Source: Streptomyces antarcticus
Lineage (GTDB): Bacteria; Actinomycetota; Actinomycetes; Streptomycetales; Streptomycetaceae
Assembly: GCF_026627255.1 (NCBI RefSeq)
Contig: NZ_JAPNLM010000011.1
Coordinates: 185,848-249,847, forward strand
Length of the DNA stretch: 64,000 nucleotides
Direction of reading: 5' to 3'
Below, piece by piece: positions 25,058-33,292 of the stretch. Position 1 is the first letter of the stretch; each line of letters opens with the position of its first letter. The position numbers and the translations under genes were made by a program. The notes under the pieces are model-generated. The model did no database searches. It saw only the letters and a program-made list of their open reading frames with translations, and had not been told where the DNA came from.

Positions 25058-26575
25058 ATGGGTGCGATCGAGCCTTCGCGGGGCGACGCTGACGGGGCGC
25101 GGGCCGCTGAGCCCGGGCAGGGCGGCCTGCTCGACGTGCTGGGCGTCGCGGCGGTGCTCCTCGATTCCGAGGGCAGGATCGACCTGTGGAGCCCGCAGGC
25201 CGAGGACCTGTTCGGGTACACCGCCGAGGAGGCGCTCGGCGAGTTCGCGGCCCGCCTGCTCCTCCACGAGGAGAACGTTCCGGCCGTGCTGGACATGTTC
25301 GCCCAGGTCATGGAGGGCAGGGGCAACTGGGCCGGCACGTTCCCCGTCCGGCACAAGGACGGCAGCACGCGCATGGTCGAGTTTCGCAACATGCGGCTGC
25401 TGGACTCCCAGGAGGAGTACTACGCCCTGGGCCTGGCCGCGGACCAGGCGACCGTACAGCAGGTCGAACGGGATCTCGCCCTGGCCGCCCGGCTCGTCGC
25501 CCAGTCGCCGATCGGTCTGGGCGTGCTGGACACCGACCTGAGGTACGTCTCGGTCAACCCGGCGGAGGAGCGCCTCAACGGGGTGCCGGCCGCCGAGCAC
25601 ATCGGCCGGTACGTCCATGAGGTGCTCCCGGCGGTGGACGCGTCGTTCGAAGCGGCGATGCGCCAGGTCCTGGCGACCGGCATCCCTATCGTGGACCAGT
25701 ACACCGTCGGCCGTACCCCGGCCGACCCGGATCACGATCACGCCTGGTCGATCTCGTTCTACCGGCTCGAGGCCCCCAACGGGAACGTGCTGGGCGTCGC
25801 CACCTCCAGCGTGGACGTCACCGAGCGGCACCGCGCCGTGGAAGAGCAGCGCCACACCGCCCTCACCCTCCAGCACAGCCTGCTGCCCCGCACACCACCG
25901 CGGCGGCCGGGCCTGGAGGTCGCCACCCGCTACCGGCCCGCCCAGGCCACCATGGAGATCGGCGGCGACTGGTTCGACGTGATCCCCCTGAGCGGCGACA
26001 AGACGGCCCTCGTCGTCGGCGACGTCATGGGCAGCGGAGTCGCAGCCGCGGCCAGCATGGGCCAGCTGCGGACCGCCACCCGGACGCTGGCCGATCTCGA
26101 CCTCGACCCCGCCCAGGTCCTGCACCACCTGGACCATGTCACCGAGGGCCTCGACACGATCGCGACCTGCGTCTATGCCGTCTACGACCCCCGAGCGGCG
26201 CGCTGTCACCTCTCCCTCGCCGGGCACCTGCCGCCCGTCCTCCTCCACCCGGACGGCACGCGCGAGCTCCTCGACCTGCCCACGGGCGCACCACTGGGCG
26301 GCTGCGGCGTCGCCTTCCACACCACCAGCCTCGCCATGGGCCCGGGCGACCAGCTCGTCCTCTACACCGACGGTCTGGTCGAGACCCGCCACGAGCCGAT
26401 CGACACCCGCCTCGAGGTACTCCTCGGCGCCCTCGACGACCCCCACCGGTCGTTGGACGAGACCTGCGATCAGCTCCTGCTCACCTTGCGCCACCCGGGA
26501 GACCATGACGACGTGGCCCTCCTCATCGCCCGGGCCACGGCGGAGGCCGACGGCACACCCACGGTGCGGCCGTAG
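25058..26575 (+). CDS. PAS-PAS-SpoIIE (PP2C) phosphatase
   Basis: The 505-residue protein has a PAS domain (about 22-120: VAAVLLDSEGRIDLWSPQAEDLFGYTAEEAL), a second PAS domain (about 140-255: PIGLGVLDTDLRYVSVNPAEERL) and a C-terminal SpoIIE/PP2C phosphatase (about 285-490). The metal-binding residues are in ATMEIGGDWFDVIPL, ALVVGDVMGSGVAAA and DQLVLYTDGLVE, with HDDVALLIAR at the end. It should dephosphorylate an anti-anti-sigma factor in a partner-switch cascade, gated by the PAS sensors. ATG 25058 follows AGGAGGAG. No cognate anti-sigma gene lies beside it. Confidence 0.85.
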   Translation: MGAIEPSRGDADGARAAEPGQGGLLDVLGVAAVLLDSEGRIDLWSPQAEDLFGYTAEEALGEFAARLLLHEENVPAVLDMFAQVMEGRGNWAGTFPVRHKDGSTRMVEFRNMRLLDSQEEYYALGLAADQATVQQVERDLALAARLVAQSPIGLGVLDTDLRYVSVNPAEERLNGVPAAEHIGRYVHEVLPAVDASFEAAMRQVLATGIPIVDQYTVGRTPADPDHDHAWSISFYRLEAPNGNVLGVATSSVDVTERHRAVEEQRHTALTLQHSLLPRTPPRRPGLEVATRYRPAQATMEIGGDWFDVIPLSGDKTALVVGDVMGSGVAAAASMGQLRTATRTLADLDLDPAQVLHHLDHVTEGLDTIATCVYAVYDPRAARCHLSLAGHLPPVLLHPDGTRELLDLPTGAPLGGCGVAFHTTSLAMGPGDQLVLYTDGLVETRHEPIDTRLEVLLGALDDPHRSLDETCDQLLLTLRHPGDHDDVALLIARATAEADGTPTVRP

Positions 26576-26663
26576 CGCTTCCGCCGGGGGTCGCGGCACC
26601 GTTCGGCCCACGGCGATGTCCGAGTCCGCGTCGCCGAGCTCGCCGAGTTCGACGCTTCCGGCG

Positions 26664-27110
26664 TCACTCGGCCTCGAGGTCTTTCCTGATCATGGCCATG
26701 GCGGAGGCCAGCCGGCTGAGCCCCTTCTGTACCTCGCGGATGCCCTCGCCGGCCTGGGGTTCGTTGTTGCCGGCGGCCCCGGCGACGCACTCGTTGCCTC
26801 CGTGCTCGAAGGCGGTCAGGGCTTCCGTCAAGAACCCCCGGGCATCGTCGCTCGGGACGGTGTCGAGCTTCTTGGCCTTCGTCACCGCGGTCAGCAGCTC
26901 CTGGCAGGCGGTGACCCTGCTGTCGTTCGGGCCCGAATACACGCTGTTGACCCGCCCCGAGGTGTCGGAGAGCGCCTTCATGCTGTCCTTGCCCCCGGAG
27001 GACCACCAGTCCTCCAGTTCCTCGGCCGGAGTCGAGCCGCACCCGGCGAGCAGCAGCCCGGTGGCGACGGCGGTGGCGGCGACGGTGACTAAGCGAACGT
27101 GGAAACGCAT
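26664..27110 (-). CDS. Putative lipoprotein
   Basis: The 148-residue product starts MRFHVRLVTVAATAVATGLL with lipobox LLAGC (Cys24). The mature part is helical and contains two Cys (TACQEL, NECVAG). Its ATG follows GGGGGG. It converges with the phosphatase gene across 88 bp. No family was recognised. Confidence 0.7.
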   Translation of the reverse strand: MRFHVRLVTVAATAVATGLLLAGCGSTPAEELEDWWSSGGKDSMKALSDTSGRVNSVYSGPNDSRVTACQELLTAVTKAKKLDTVPSDDARGFLTEALTAFEHGGNECVAGAAGNNEPQAGEGIREVQKGLSRLASAMAMIRKDLEAE

Positions 27111-27580
27111 GGGACCCCCCTGGGTTCGATGGTCCTGATGCTGTCAGAAGCCGCCCGGGCCGACAGGGCACGTGACACTTCCGTGACAGCACGGGGCCAA
27201 CGGCGCGACGCGACGGGACGGGGCGCGACGCGGCCGGACGAGGAGCGGGGCATCGCCGGGCGAGGCGTTCAGGTCTCGCCCGGCGATGACCGGTGATCGC
27301 CGGGATCGCCGGGATCGCCGGGATCGGTTCGGCCCGGAGTGCCTACGCATCGGCCCCGCGGGCCGGTTCAGCGCCATAGGTCCCGTACGCCGGAAGTCCC
27401 GCCGATTCGTACACGTGAACGGCCAGTCCGCGGAGACTCGGGGAACTGCATTCCCCTCGGGACGGTTCGCCGCAGCGGCGCCGCGAACCCGACGGCCGGC
27501 TGAGTCGGCCCGGGTCACACGAGACACCGCTCACCGGGGCGTTCGGCCTCCATGACGCCCGTTCACCCGGCTGTGGCACG
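27111..27580. other. Intergenic region with 9-bp repeats
   Basis: No supported gene. Contains the GATCGCCGG repeats (27295-27327). One minus-strand frame ends ...GLAVHVYESAGLPAYGTYG... near 27360-27440, which might be a decayed gene end, but nothing could be identified. Confidence 0.4.
27295..27327. repeat. GATCGCCGG tandem repeat
   Basis: Three full copies and a partial fourth of the 9-bp unit GATCGCCGG. Confidence 0.85.
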
Positions 27581-27982
27581 TCAGGGCCGGGCGGCGAGGG
27601 CCTCGACCTCGAACAGCACGTCGGGCGCGGCCAGGCTCGCGACGCCGATGAGGGTCTGCGTGGGCGGTTTCGCACCCCAGCCCTCCTGCACGGCCCCGGC
27701 GATCGGCCCGAGCTTGCTGACATCGTGGTTCACCACGTACGTCCTGAGCTGGACGACGTGGCCGAGGTCGAGCCCATGGGCGGCGAGAGCGACTCCGACG
27801 TTGCGGAACGCCTGCTTGACCTGCTCGGTGAAATCGGCCGAGACGACCGCGCCGTCCGGGCCCGATCCGTACTGGCCGGCGATCAGCACCAGTTCCGTAC
27901 CCGCGGGGACGGTGGCGGTGTGGCTGTAGCCGAACGGGACCGGGTCGTGCAAGCCGTCCGGGTTGACCAGGGCGTGTGCCAT
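27581..27982 (-). CDS. RidA/YjgF-family protein
   Basis: The 133-residue protein matches RidA-type enamine/imine deaminases: FGYSHTATVPAGTELVLIAGQYG, EQVKQAFRNVGVALAAHGLDLGHVVQLRTYVV, and PPTQTLIGVASLAAPDVLFEVEALA. The Arg in QLRTYVV matches the family's substrate-binding Arg in the usual V-x-x-x-R/K-x-x-V/T strand. It hydrolyses reactive enamines from PLP enzymes or has a related role. ATG 27982 has AGAGGTG upstream. It is divergent from a WYL regulator that probably controls it. Confidence 0.85.
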   Translation of the reverse strand: MAHALVNPDGLHDPVPFGYSHTATVPAGTELVLIAGQYGSGPDGAVVSADFTEQVKQAFRNVGVALAAHGLDLGHVVQLRTYVVNHDVSKLGPIAGAVQEGWGAKPPTQTLIGVASLAAPDVLFEVEALAARP

Positions 27983-28039
27983 GCGAGTCACCTCTCGTGT
28001 GCGATGTACCTGCTGTCGTGTTGAAGCCTGTCAACGAAT

Positions 28040-28058
28040 CACGACACAGTGTGTCGTG
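28040..28058. promoter_or_regulatory. Operator-like inverted repeat between ridA-like and WYL genes
   Basis: CACGACAC-AGT-GTGTCGTG is a perfect 8-bp inverted repeat in the 96-bp divergent promoter gap. It lies just upstream of the TAGCGT -10 hexamer of the WYL gene, so binding would block both promoters. The WYL regulator itself is the most likely ligand. Confidence 0.65.
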
Positions 28059-28066
28059 TATTCCGG

Positions 28067-28072
28067 TAGCGT
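28067..28072 (+). promoter_or_regulatory. -10 hexamer TAGCGT exactly 6 nt before GTG 28079 (leaderless promoter)
   Basis: TAGCGT, TTTCGT, GTG, with no ribosome site. Suggests a leaderless GTG-start transcript. Confidence 0.5.
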
Positions 28073-28078
28073 TTTCGT

Positions 28079-29059
28079 GTGCGCGCCGATCGGCTGGTCT
28101 CGCTGGTACTGCTGCTGCGGCAGCACGGTCGGCTGTCCGCGGCCACGCTGGCCCGCGAGCTGGAGGTGTCCACCCGCACCGTGCTGCGCGACATCGACGC
28201 GCTGTCCGCAGCCGGTGTCCCGGTCTACGCGGAACGCGGCCGGCACGGCGGTTTCGCGCTGCTGCCCGGTTTCCGCACCGAGCTCACCGGACTGAACCAC
28301 GACGAGGCGCTGGCCCTGTTGGTCGCCGGATCGCGGCGCGGCGCGCAGGCGTTCGGCCTCGGCCCGGCGCTCGCCTCGGCCATGCGCAAGGTGGTTGACG
28401 CGCTCCCCGAGAGCTATCGGGCGACCGCCGCGGGCGCGGCTCAGCGATTGCTGATCGACCCGGAGACCGACGCCCTCGCGCGCCGGCTGGCCACCGATGA
28501 GGTACCCGACCCCGTGGTGACCGAGATCCGGCGCGCGGTGTTCGCCGGACACAAGCTGCGCATCCGGTACGCGGCCGTGGGCCAGCCCCCGAAGTGGCGC
28601 ACAGTGGACCCGATCGGCCTGGTCACCGTACGCGAACAGGGCTATCTGCTGGCCACGAGGTCGGGCGCGGACCGCACCTACCGGCTGTCCCGGGTCTCGG
28701 CCGCGGAGGAGCTCCCCGAACCGGCACAGCGACCGGAGCGGGTCGATCTGGACCGGGCCTGGCAGGAACGCAGCAGGCAGTTCCGGACCGGCGGCGACCA
28801 GGTCGCCGTCCTGGTACGGATGGACCCGGCGCGGCGGGAGGACCTGGTGGGCACCGCCCTGGCCGTCCTCGCCGAGGAAGCCGACGCAGACGGCCGCCTT
28901 CGGCTCGAGGTGACCTTCCAGGACGCGCGGCACGCCGAATGGGCGCTGTGGCACCTCGGCACGAACGCGGAAGCCCTGGCCCCGCAGTGGTTGCGCGACT
29001 CCCTGCGCGACCGCGCCGCCACGATCGCCGCCCGCTACGGAACGCCACCCTGCGCGTAG
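28079..29059 (+). CDS. WYL-domain transcriptional regulator
   Basis: A 326-residue YafY-like regulator: winged helix (about 5-60: GRLSAATLARELEVSTRTVLRDIDALSAAGVPVYAE) with GRHGGFALL wing, WYL domain (about 145-205: KLRIRYAAVGQPPKWRTVDP, GLVTVREQGYLLATRSGADRTYRLSRV) and a WCX dimer extension (about 235-310). The divergent ridA-like gene and the 19-bp operator point to local control. GTG 28079 is the probable first base of the mRNA. Confidence 0.9.
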   Translation: MRADRLVSLVLLLRQHGRLSAATLARELEVSTRTVLRDIDALSAAGVPVYAERGRHGGFALLPGFRTELTGLNHDEALALLVAGSRRGAQAFGLGPALASAMRKVVDALPESYRATAAGAAQRLLIDPETDALARRLATDEVPDPVVTEIRRAVFAGHKLRIRYAAVGQPPKWRTVDPIGLVTVREQGYLLATRSGADRTYRLSRVSAAEELPEPAQRPERVDLDRAWQERSRQFRTGGDQVAVLVRMDPARREDLVGTALAVLAEEADADGRLRLEVTFQDARHAEWALWHLGTNAEALAPQWLRDSLRDRAATIAARYGTPPCA

Positions 29060-29163
29060 CAACCCTGCGCGAGGCGTCCGCGACCCGCCCGCGGCGGTAC
29101 CGATCAACTCGGCGGCCGCGCGGGCGACAAGAGACGTGCGGGGCGTAAGGGGCGGGGTGGCTA

Positions 29164-29198
29164 CCCGCCACCCGCCACCCGCTACCCGCTACCCGCTA
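29164..29198. repeat. Five tandem copies of CCCGC(C/T)A
   Basis: A 7-bp satellite, CCCGCCA twice then CCCGCTA three times, immediately before the 18-bp palindrome. Confidence 0.8.
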
Positions 29199-29209
29199 CC
29201 ACCCGTCTC

Positions 29210-29227
29210 ATGAAACGATCGTTTCAT
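29210..29227. promoter_or_regulatory. 18-bp perfect palindrome upstream of the flavoenzyme/membrane cluster
   Basis: ATGAAACGATCGTTTCAT is a perfect palindrome 95 bp before the first gene of the cluster (29322). Sequence and symmetry resemble TetR-family operators. No TetR gene is present nearby, so either the XRE-like regulator or a distant repressor may bind. Confidence 0.7.
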
Positions 29228-29321
29228 TGCGGAGCCGACCGTTTCCGTGATCTAGTGGCGGCCGGCGGGTCTCGGTCTCGTCCGGACCACCTGTACCGCG
29301 TACATCCTGCCGGGAGGGTCC

Positions 29322-29972
29322 ATGAGCGACGGGTACGAGCAGCTCGCCCAGACCGTGAGGGAAGTCGAAGACCTCCAGTCGGAATCGGGACTTGACAGAG
29401 CGTCGACTTTCAACCTGAAGGACCTTTCCTTCCACACCTCGCTCCCCGAGGCCGACATCCGTCGCCTGCTCGACGGCGAGATCGTCGAATCGCCGGCCAG
29501 CGACACGGCCGAACTCGCCCGCCGCATCGCGTTCCTCAGGGAGACCCGGCTGACCGTGGACAGCGACACGGGCGGCCGACGGCAGTACACGACTGCCGAG
29601 ATCGCCGCCGGAAGCGGGATGACGCCGCAGTGGCACGGCAAGCTGCTGAACCGCAGCACTCCGAACATCTGGCACGGCGCGGGCCTGGCCCGGTTCTTCG
29701 ACGTCCCCATGGAGTACTTCACCCACACGCCGCCTGAGGCCGTGAAGCGCGTTCTGGACAGCAGAGTCATCCCGGGCCTCACGACGTTCCTCAAGAACCC
29801 CTCCGAGGCCGTGAGGAACCGTCATGCCATGCAGATCCAGCTCCGTCTGGGCGACAGGGAGCTGCCGCCTGATCTGGAGACGGCGCTGATGGCCTTCGTG
29901 GACGCGATCGCACGAGAGAACGCGGCCCCGAGCCCGCAGGCAGGCTCGGGCGGAGCCCGGAGGACTGGCTGA
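29322..29972 (+). CDS. XRE-like DNA-binding regulator
   Basis: The 216-residue protein has a helix-turn-helix in its middle (about 85-130: YTTAEIAAGSGMTPQWHGKL, PNIWHGAGLARFFDVPMEYF), the usual XRE order of helices ending in a FFDVPxxYF motif. N- and C-terminal helical regions are likely to form a dimer. ATG 29322 has GGGAGG upstream. It heads a run of genes in one direction and is 76 bp from the HExxH peptidase gene, an arrangement like ImmR-ImmA pairs in which the peptidase cleaves the regulator. Confidence 0.7.
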   Translation: MSDGYEQLAQTVREVEDLQSESGLDRASTFNLKDLSFHTSLPEADIRRLLDGEIVESPASDTAELARRIAFLRETRLTVDSDTGGRRQYTTAEIAAGSGMTPQWHGKLLNRSTPNIWHGAGLARFFDVPMEYFTHTPPEAVKRVLDSRVIPGLTTFLKNPSEAVRNRHAMQIQLRLGDRELPPDLETALMAFVDAIARENAAPSPQAGSGGARRTG

Positions 29973-30048
29973 CCGTCAGTCACAGGCACGGCAAGGTGGG
30001 TTGTGGCATCGCCGCCCATCGAAGGAAACGCAGAGTGGGGGCATTCGG

Positions 30049-30717
30049 ATGAACGAGCGGCAGACGGCCGACTTCCGCGAGGGGGTACGCGCGGCTCTCG
30101 GCAGGCTGATACGTCCCGGGAGCTTGCTCGTCGCGCCGAAGGGCCTCCTGGCGCGGCGGTCGGCCGAGCGGAGGATCGCACGGTTCTGCGACGAGGTCCT
30201 CGCGGGCCTCGACAAGCCGATCCCCTCGGATCCGGACAGCCTGTTCGAGGCGTTGAGGGCCGACGTCGAGCAGCGCTTCAACCAGGACCGCGGGGAACGG
30301 CCGTACCGCCCGGTCCTCCTGTACTTCCGTGAGTTCCCCGCGGAGACGGCCAGCGGTCTCACCGCGAGCTTCGACGACCGCATCGTGATCATCGTCGAGA
30401 CCAAGACGACCACGCTCCACCAGTTCGTGATCTTCGCTCACGAGATATGGCACGCCCTGAGGGGGGACTGCCTCTCCCACGGGGCCCAGAGCGACGTCGC
30501 CACGGCAGCCGCCAGGTCACTCGGTGGGGAGCTGGCGAGCGACGACCTCGTCTCCCTGGCCGCGCGGAGCCATGTCGACACCAACGAGGAGAGCGACGCC
30601 GAGCAGTTCGGGCTGCAGCTGGGATCCCGGCTGCGGGAACACCTGCAAGGAGGCGGAGCGGTGCCGGTCACCGGCCTGGCGGGGCGGATCCAGTCCAGTA
30701 TGGGCAGAGGCTACTGA
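30049..30717 (+). CDS. ImmA/IrrE-like HExxH metallopeptidase
   Basis: The 222-residue protein contains FAHEIWHALRGD, giving a zinc-binding HEIWH at about residues 131-135, and a probable third ligand Glu185 in EESDAEQFGLQL, as in ImmA/IrrE-type peptidases. The N-terminal 90 residues are helical with no recognised domain. It is soluble. By analogy with phage and plasmid systems it would cleave a regulator, most likely the XRE-like protein encoded just upstream. ATG 30049 has GGGGG eight bases upstream. The next gene begins two bases after the stop, so the genes are translationally coupled. Confidence 0.75.
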   Translation: MNERQTADFREGVRAALGRLIRPGSLLVAPKGLLARRSAERRIARFCDEVLAGLDKPIPSDPDSLFEALRADVEQRFNQDRGERPYRPVLLYFREFPAETASGLTASFDDRIVIIVETKTTTLHQFVIFAHEIWHALRGDCLSHGAQSDVATAAARSLGGELASDDLVSLAARSHVDTNEESDAEQFGLQLGSRLREHLQGGGAVPVTGLAGRIQSSMGRGY

Positions 30718-30719
30718 GC

Positions 30720-31970
30720 ATGACCGGATCGGACTACTACATACCCGCCGTCGTCCTGGCGGTGGCGCTGGTGGTGAAGTCTCCCTCGTTCCTGCGTACC
30801 TGGCACTCGCCGATGTCGAAGTCGATCTTCGTGATCCTCGCGGCCTCGGCCGCGGGCTTCGTGTTCGGTGCGCCGCCGACGATCGAGCGGGTCAACCGGC
30901 TCACCGGCGTCCCGAACATCTCCGCTCTCATCGTCTACTGCATCCTGTCGTGCCTGTCGTGCGGCTCGCTGGTGCTCCTCATCCACTGGCGCGGAGGGAC
31001 CGAGGGGACCGTCCGGCGGCACACGAGGGTGTGGATCGCGGCGACCGCCGCGGTGATCACGACGTTCTGTGTGCTGTTCTCGCTCAGCGACGTGCCCATC
31101 GAGCAGCAGCGCGAGTTCGACACCTTCTACGCGACCACCCCGTACGTCCGCGAGATGATCGTGCTGTACCTGAGCGCGCACACCGCCACGAGTGTCGTGG
31201 TGGCGACGAAGTGCTGGCGGTGGGCACGTGAACTCCGGCAGGTCCAGGCGGCGTGGACCCACTGGGGTCTGCTCATCCTCGTGGCCGCGTTCTCCCTCAC
31301 CCTGTCGTTCGCCCTGTTCAAGTTCCTGGCCGTCGGCGCCCGCTGGGCCGGTTCGGACACCTGGGACTGGCTCAGCACCGACGTGGCCCCTCCCCTCGCG
31401 GGACTGGGCGCGGCCATGACCACGATCGGTTTCCTGGTGCCGGTCGTCGGGCCGCGGCTGGGGTCGATGTGGGTGTCCTGGCGGGCCTACCGGGCGATGA
31501 AGCCCCTCTGGCACGCGCTCGAACCGTTCGCGGGGCCCGGGAAGCCCATGCGGATCCGTCCCACCTCGTCGCTGGAGATCCGGGCGATGGCCCGGTCCAC
31601 CGAGATCGCCGATCGTCTGCTCAATCTGGCGCCCCACCTGGACGGCGGCCACCGCGAGGCAGCCGAGCGGTACGCCTCCTCGCAGGGCTGCAAGCCGGAA
31701 GCCGCCCTCATCTTCGCGGAAGCGGCCACCATCCACGCGGCCCTGGCCGCCGCGCGGGTACCCGGGGAGCCGGAGTCCGGGAAGCCGGAACCTGGGGAGC
31801 CGGAACCTGGGGAGCCGGAATCCGGCCGGACGGCGTTCGCCCTGGAGCCGGGCGGCGCGATTCCCACCCGCGTCTCCGGAACGAACGGGCTCGCCCGCCT
31901 GAGCATCCAGTTCTCCAAGATCCACCACTCCGGTCTCCCCGTCGGCGGCGCCCACTCAGAGAGCGATTGA
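30720..31970 (+). CDS. Seven-helix membrane protein, MAB_1171c-like (paralogue A)
   Basis: The 416-residue protein has seven predicted helices in its first 245 residues and a cytosolic C-terminal half. Conserved blocks are GVPNISALIVYCIL, VLLIHWRGG, YVREMIVLYLSAHTA, TWDWLSTDVAPPLAG and MKPLWHALEP; all recur in the next gene. The family is labelled MAB_1171c putative transporter in public annotation, without experimental proof; the layout also suits a membrane sensor. Near residues 355-375 is a repeat PGEPESGKPEPGEPEPGEPE. ATG 30720 overlaps the end of the peptidase gene region by coupling. Confidence 0.7.
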   Translation: MTGSDYYIPAVVLAVALVVKSPSFLRTWHSPMSKSIFVILAASAAGFVFGAPPTIERVNRLTGVPNISALIVYCILSCLSCGSLVLLIHWRGGTEGTVRRHTRVWIAATAAVITTFCVLFSLSDVPIEQQREFDTFYATTPYVREMIVLYLSAHTATSVVVATKCWRWARELRQVQAAWTHWGLLILVAAFSLTLSFALFKFLAVGARWAGSDTWDWLSTDVAPPLAGLGAAMTTIGFLVPVVGPRLGSMWVSWRAYRAMKPLWHALEPFAGPGKPMRIRPTSSLEIRAMARSTEIADRLLNLAPHLDGGHREAAERYASSQGCKPEAALIFAEAATIHAALAAARVPGEPESGKPEPGEPEPGEPESGRTAFALEPGGAIPTRVSGTNGLARLSIQFSKIHHSGLPVGGAHSESD

Positions 31971-32010
31971 TCATGCGCATTCCCTCCCCCATGACGCACG
32001 GAAGCCGTCA

Positions 32011-33189
32011 ATGAACGCGGGAACGGCGTACCTGTGTTCGGCCGGCGGCTTGCTCGTCGCCACCACCATCAAGGTCTGGGCGCTGAGAAAGAGCCCGCGG
32101 GACCCGCTGCTGTGGGCCGTCATCGCGACCCTCTTCGTCGGCGCGCTCCTGTTCGTCACCGCCGCTCCCCCCAACCTCGCGGCCATCAACGAGGCGCTCG
32201 GCGTTCCGAACATCGCCGCACCCATCGTGTACTGCATCCTGACCGCGTTCGACGGCGTCACCATCGTGCTGCTGATCCACTGGCGGGGAAACGACGACGC
32301 GCGCGTGACCCTGCGGCAGACCAGGCTGTGCCTGACGGCCTACGCCGCCGTCATGGTGGCCATCTGCGTCCTGTTCGCGCTGGGCGACGCCCCGGTGGAG
32401 CGGCTCCGCGACCTGGACACGTACTACTCCGGCACGCCCTGGATCCGCGAGATGATCCTCCTCTACCTGGCGGCGCACAGCGTGGCGGCCGTCACCATGG
32501 TGGTCCTCAGCTGGCGTTGGTCGAGGAAGGTCCCCGGCACCCTGAAGGCCGGACTGCTCCTCATCGCGGCCGGTGCGGCGTGCACCTTCGCCTACGACCT
32601 CCTGAAGTACACGGCGATCGTCGCCCGCTGGCTCGGACACGACTTGGACTGGCTGAGCACCAACGTCGCCTTCTCCCTGGCCGGGTTCAGCGCCTTCCTG
32701 GTCTCCGCCGGTTTCCTCCTGCCGCCCATCGGACAGGGCATCGGCTCACGGTGGCGGGCCCTGCGCCGCTTTCGCGGACTCCAGCCCCTGTGGCTGGAGA
32801 TCCGTCCCGAGATACCTTCCACGAGCCAACCCCCCATGCCGTGGTGGCAGCCCGTGGAGCACCGCCTCATGCAGCGCGAGCGGGACATCTTCGACGCGGT
32901 ACTGCGGCTGACGCCCTGGTTCGACCGCTCGACCGGTGCGGGGGTGTACGCACGCGCCCTGGCCGAGCAGTCCGAGAGCCGGGCCCGCAGCGAGGCCGAT
33001 GCCGCGGTGATAGCCCGCGCGGTCATCTGGAAGGGGTGCGCCGCGCCCGCGGTCGCGCCGGAGCTCCGCTGGACGGTCAGTTCCACCGAGGACTCCGAGG
33101 ACCTCCTCACCATGTCCGCCGCGATCCTGCGCTCCGCGCGCGTGGAGGTGACACGGCAGACCACGGCACTCCCCGAGCACCGTGCATGA
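32011..33189 (+). CDS. Seven-helix membrane protein, MAB_1171c-like (paralogue B)
   Basis: The 392-residue protein parallels its neighbour block by block: GVPNIAAPIVYCIL, VLLIHWRGN, WIREMILLYLAAHS, LDWLSTNVAFSLAG and LQPLWLEIRP. Seven helices fill the first 240 residues; the cytosolic C-terminus (SRARSEADAAVIARAVIWKG and onward) is helical. Two unequal paralogues next to each other suggest a heteromeric membrane complex. It begins 40 bp after the preceding gene. Confidence 0.7.
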   Translation: MNAGTAYLCSAGGLLVATTIKVWALRKSPRDPLLWAVIATLFVGALLFVTAAPPNLAAINEALGVPNIAAPIVYCILTAFDGVTIVLLIHWRGNDDARVTLRQTRLCLTAYAAVMVAICVLFALGDAPVERLRDLDTYYSGTPWIREMILLYLAAHSVAAVTMVVLSWRWSRKVPGTLKAGLLLIAAGAACTFAYDLLKYTAIVARWLGHDLDWLSTNVAFSLAGFSAFLVSAGFLLPPIGQGIGSRWRALRRFRGLQPLWLEIRPEIPSTSQPPMPWWQPVEHRLMQRERDIFDAVLRLTPWFDRSTGAGVYARALAEQSESRARSEADAAVIARAVIWKGCAAPAVAPELRWTVSSTEDSEDLLTMSAAILRSARVEVTRQTTALPEHRA

Positions 33190-33292
33190 CAACGGAGAAC
33201 AGGCCGCGAACGCCTTCCGGCCGCCGCACCGCGAGCCCACGCGAGCCCCGCCTTCCGTCCGCCGCACCGAGAACCCTCACAGAGAGACGGCC

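Noticed and set aside
24803..26611. 602-codon minus-strand frame opposite the phosphatase
   Set aside because: Antisense shadow of PAS and SpoIIE domains.
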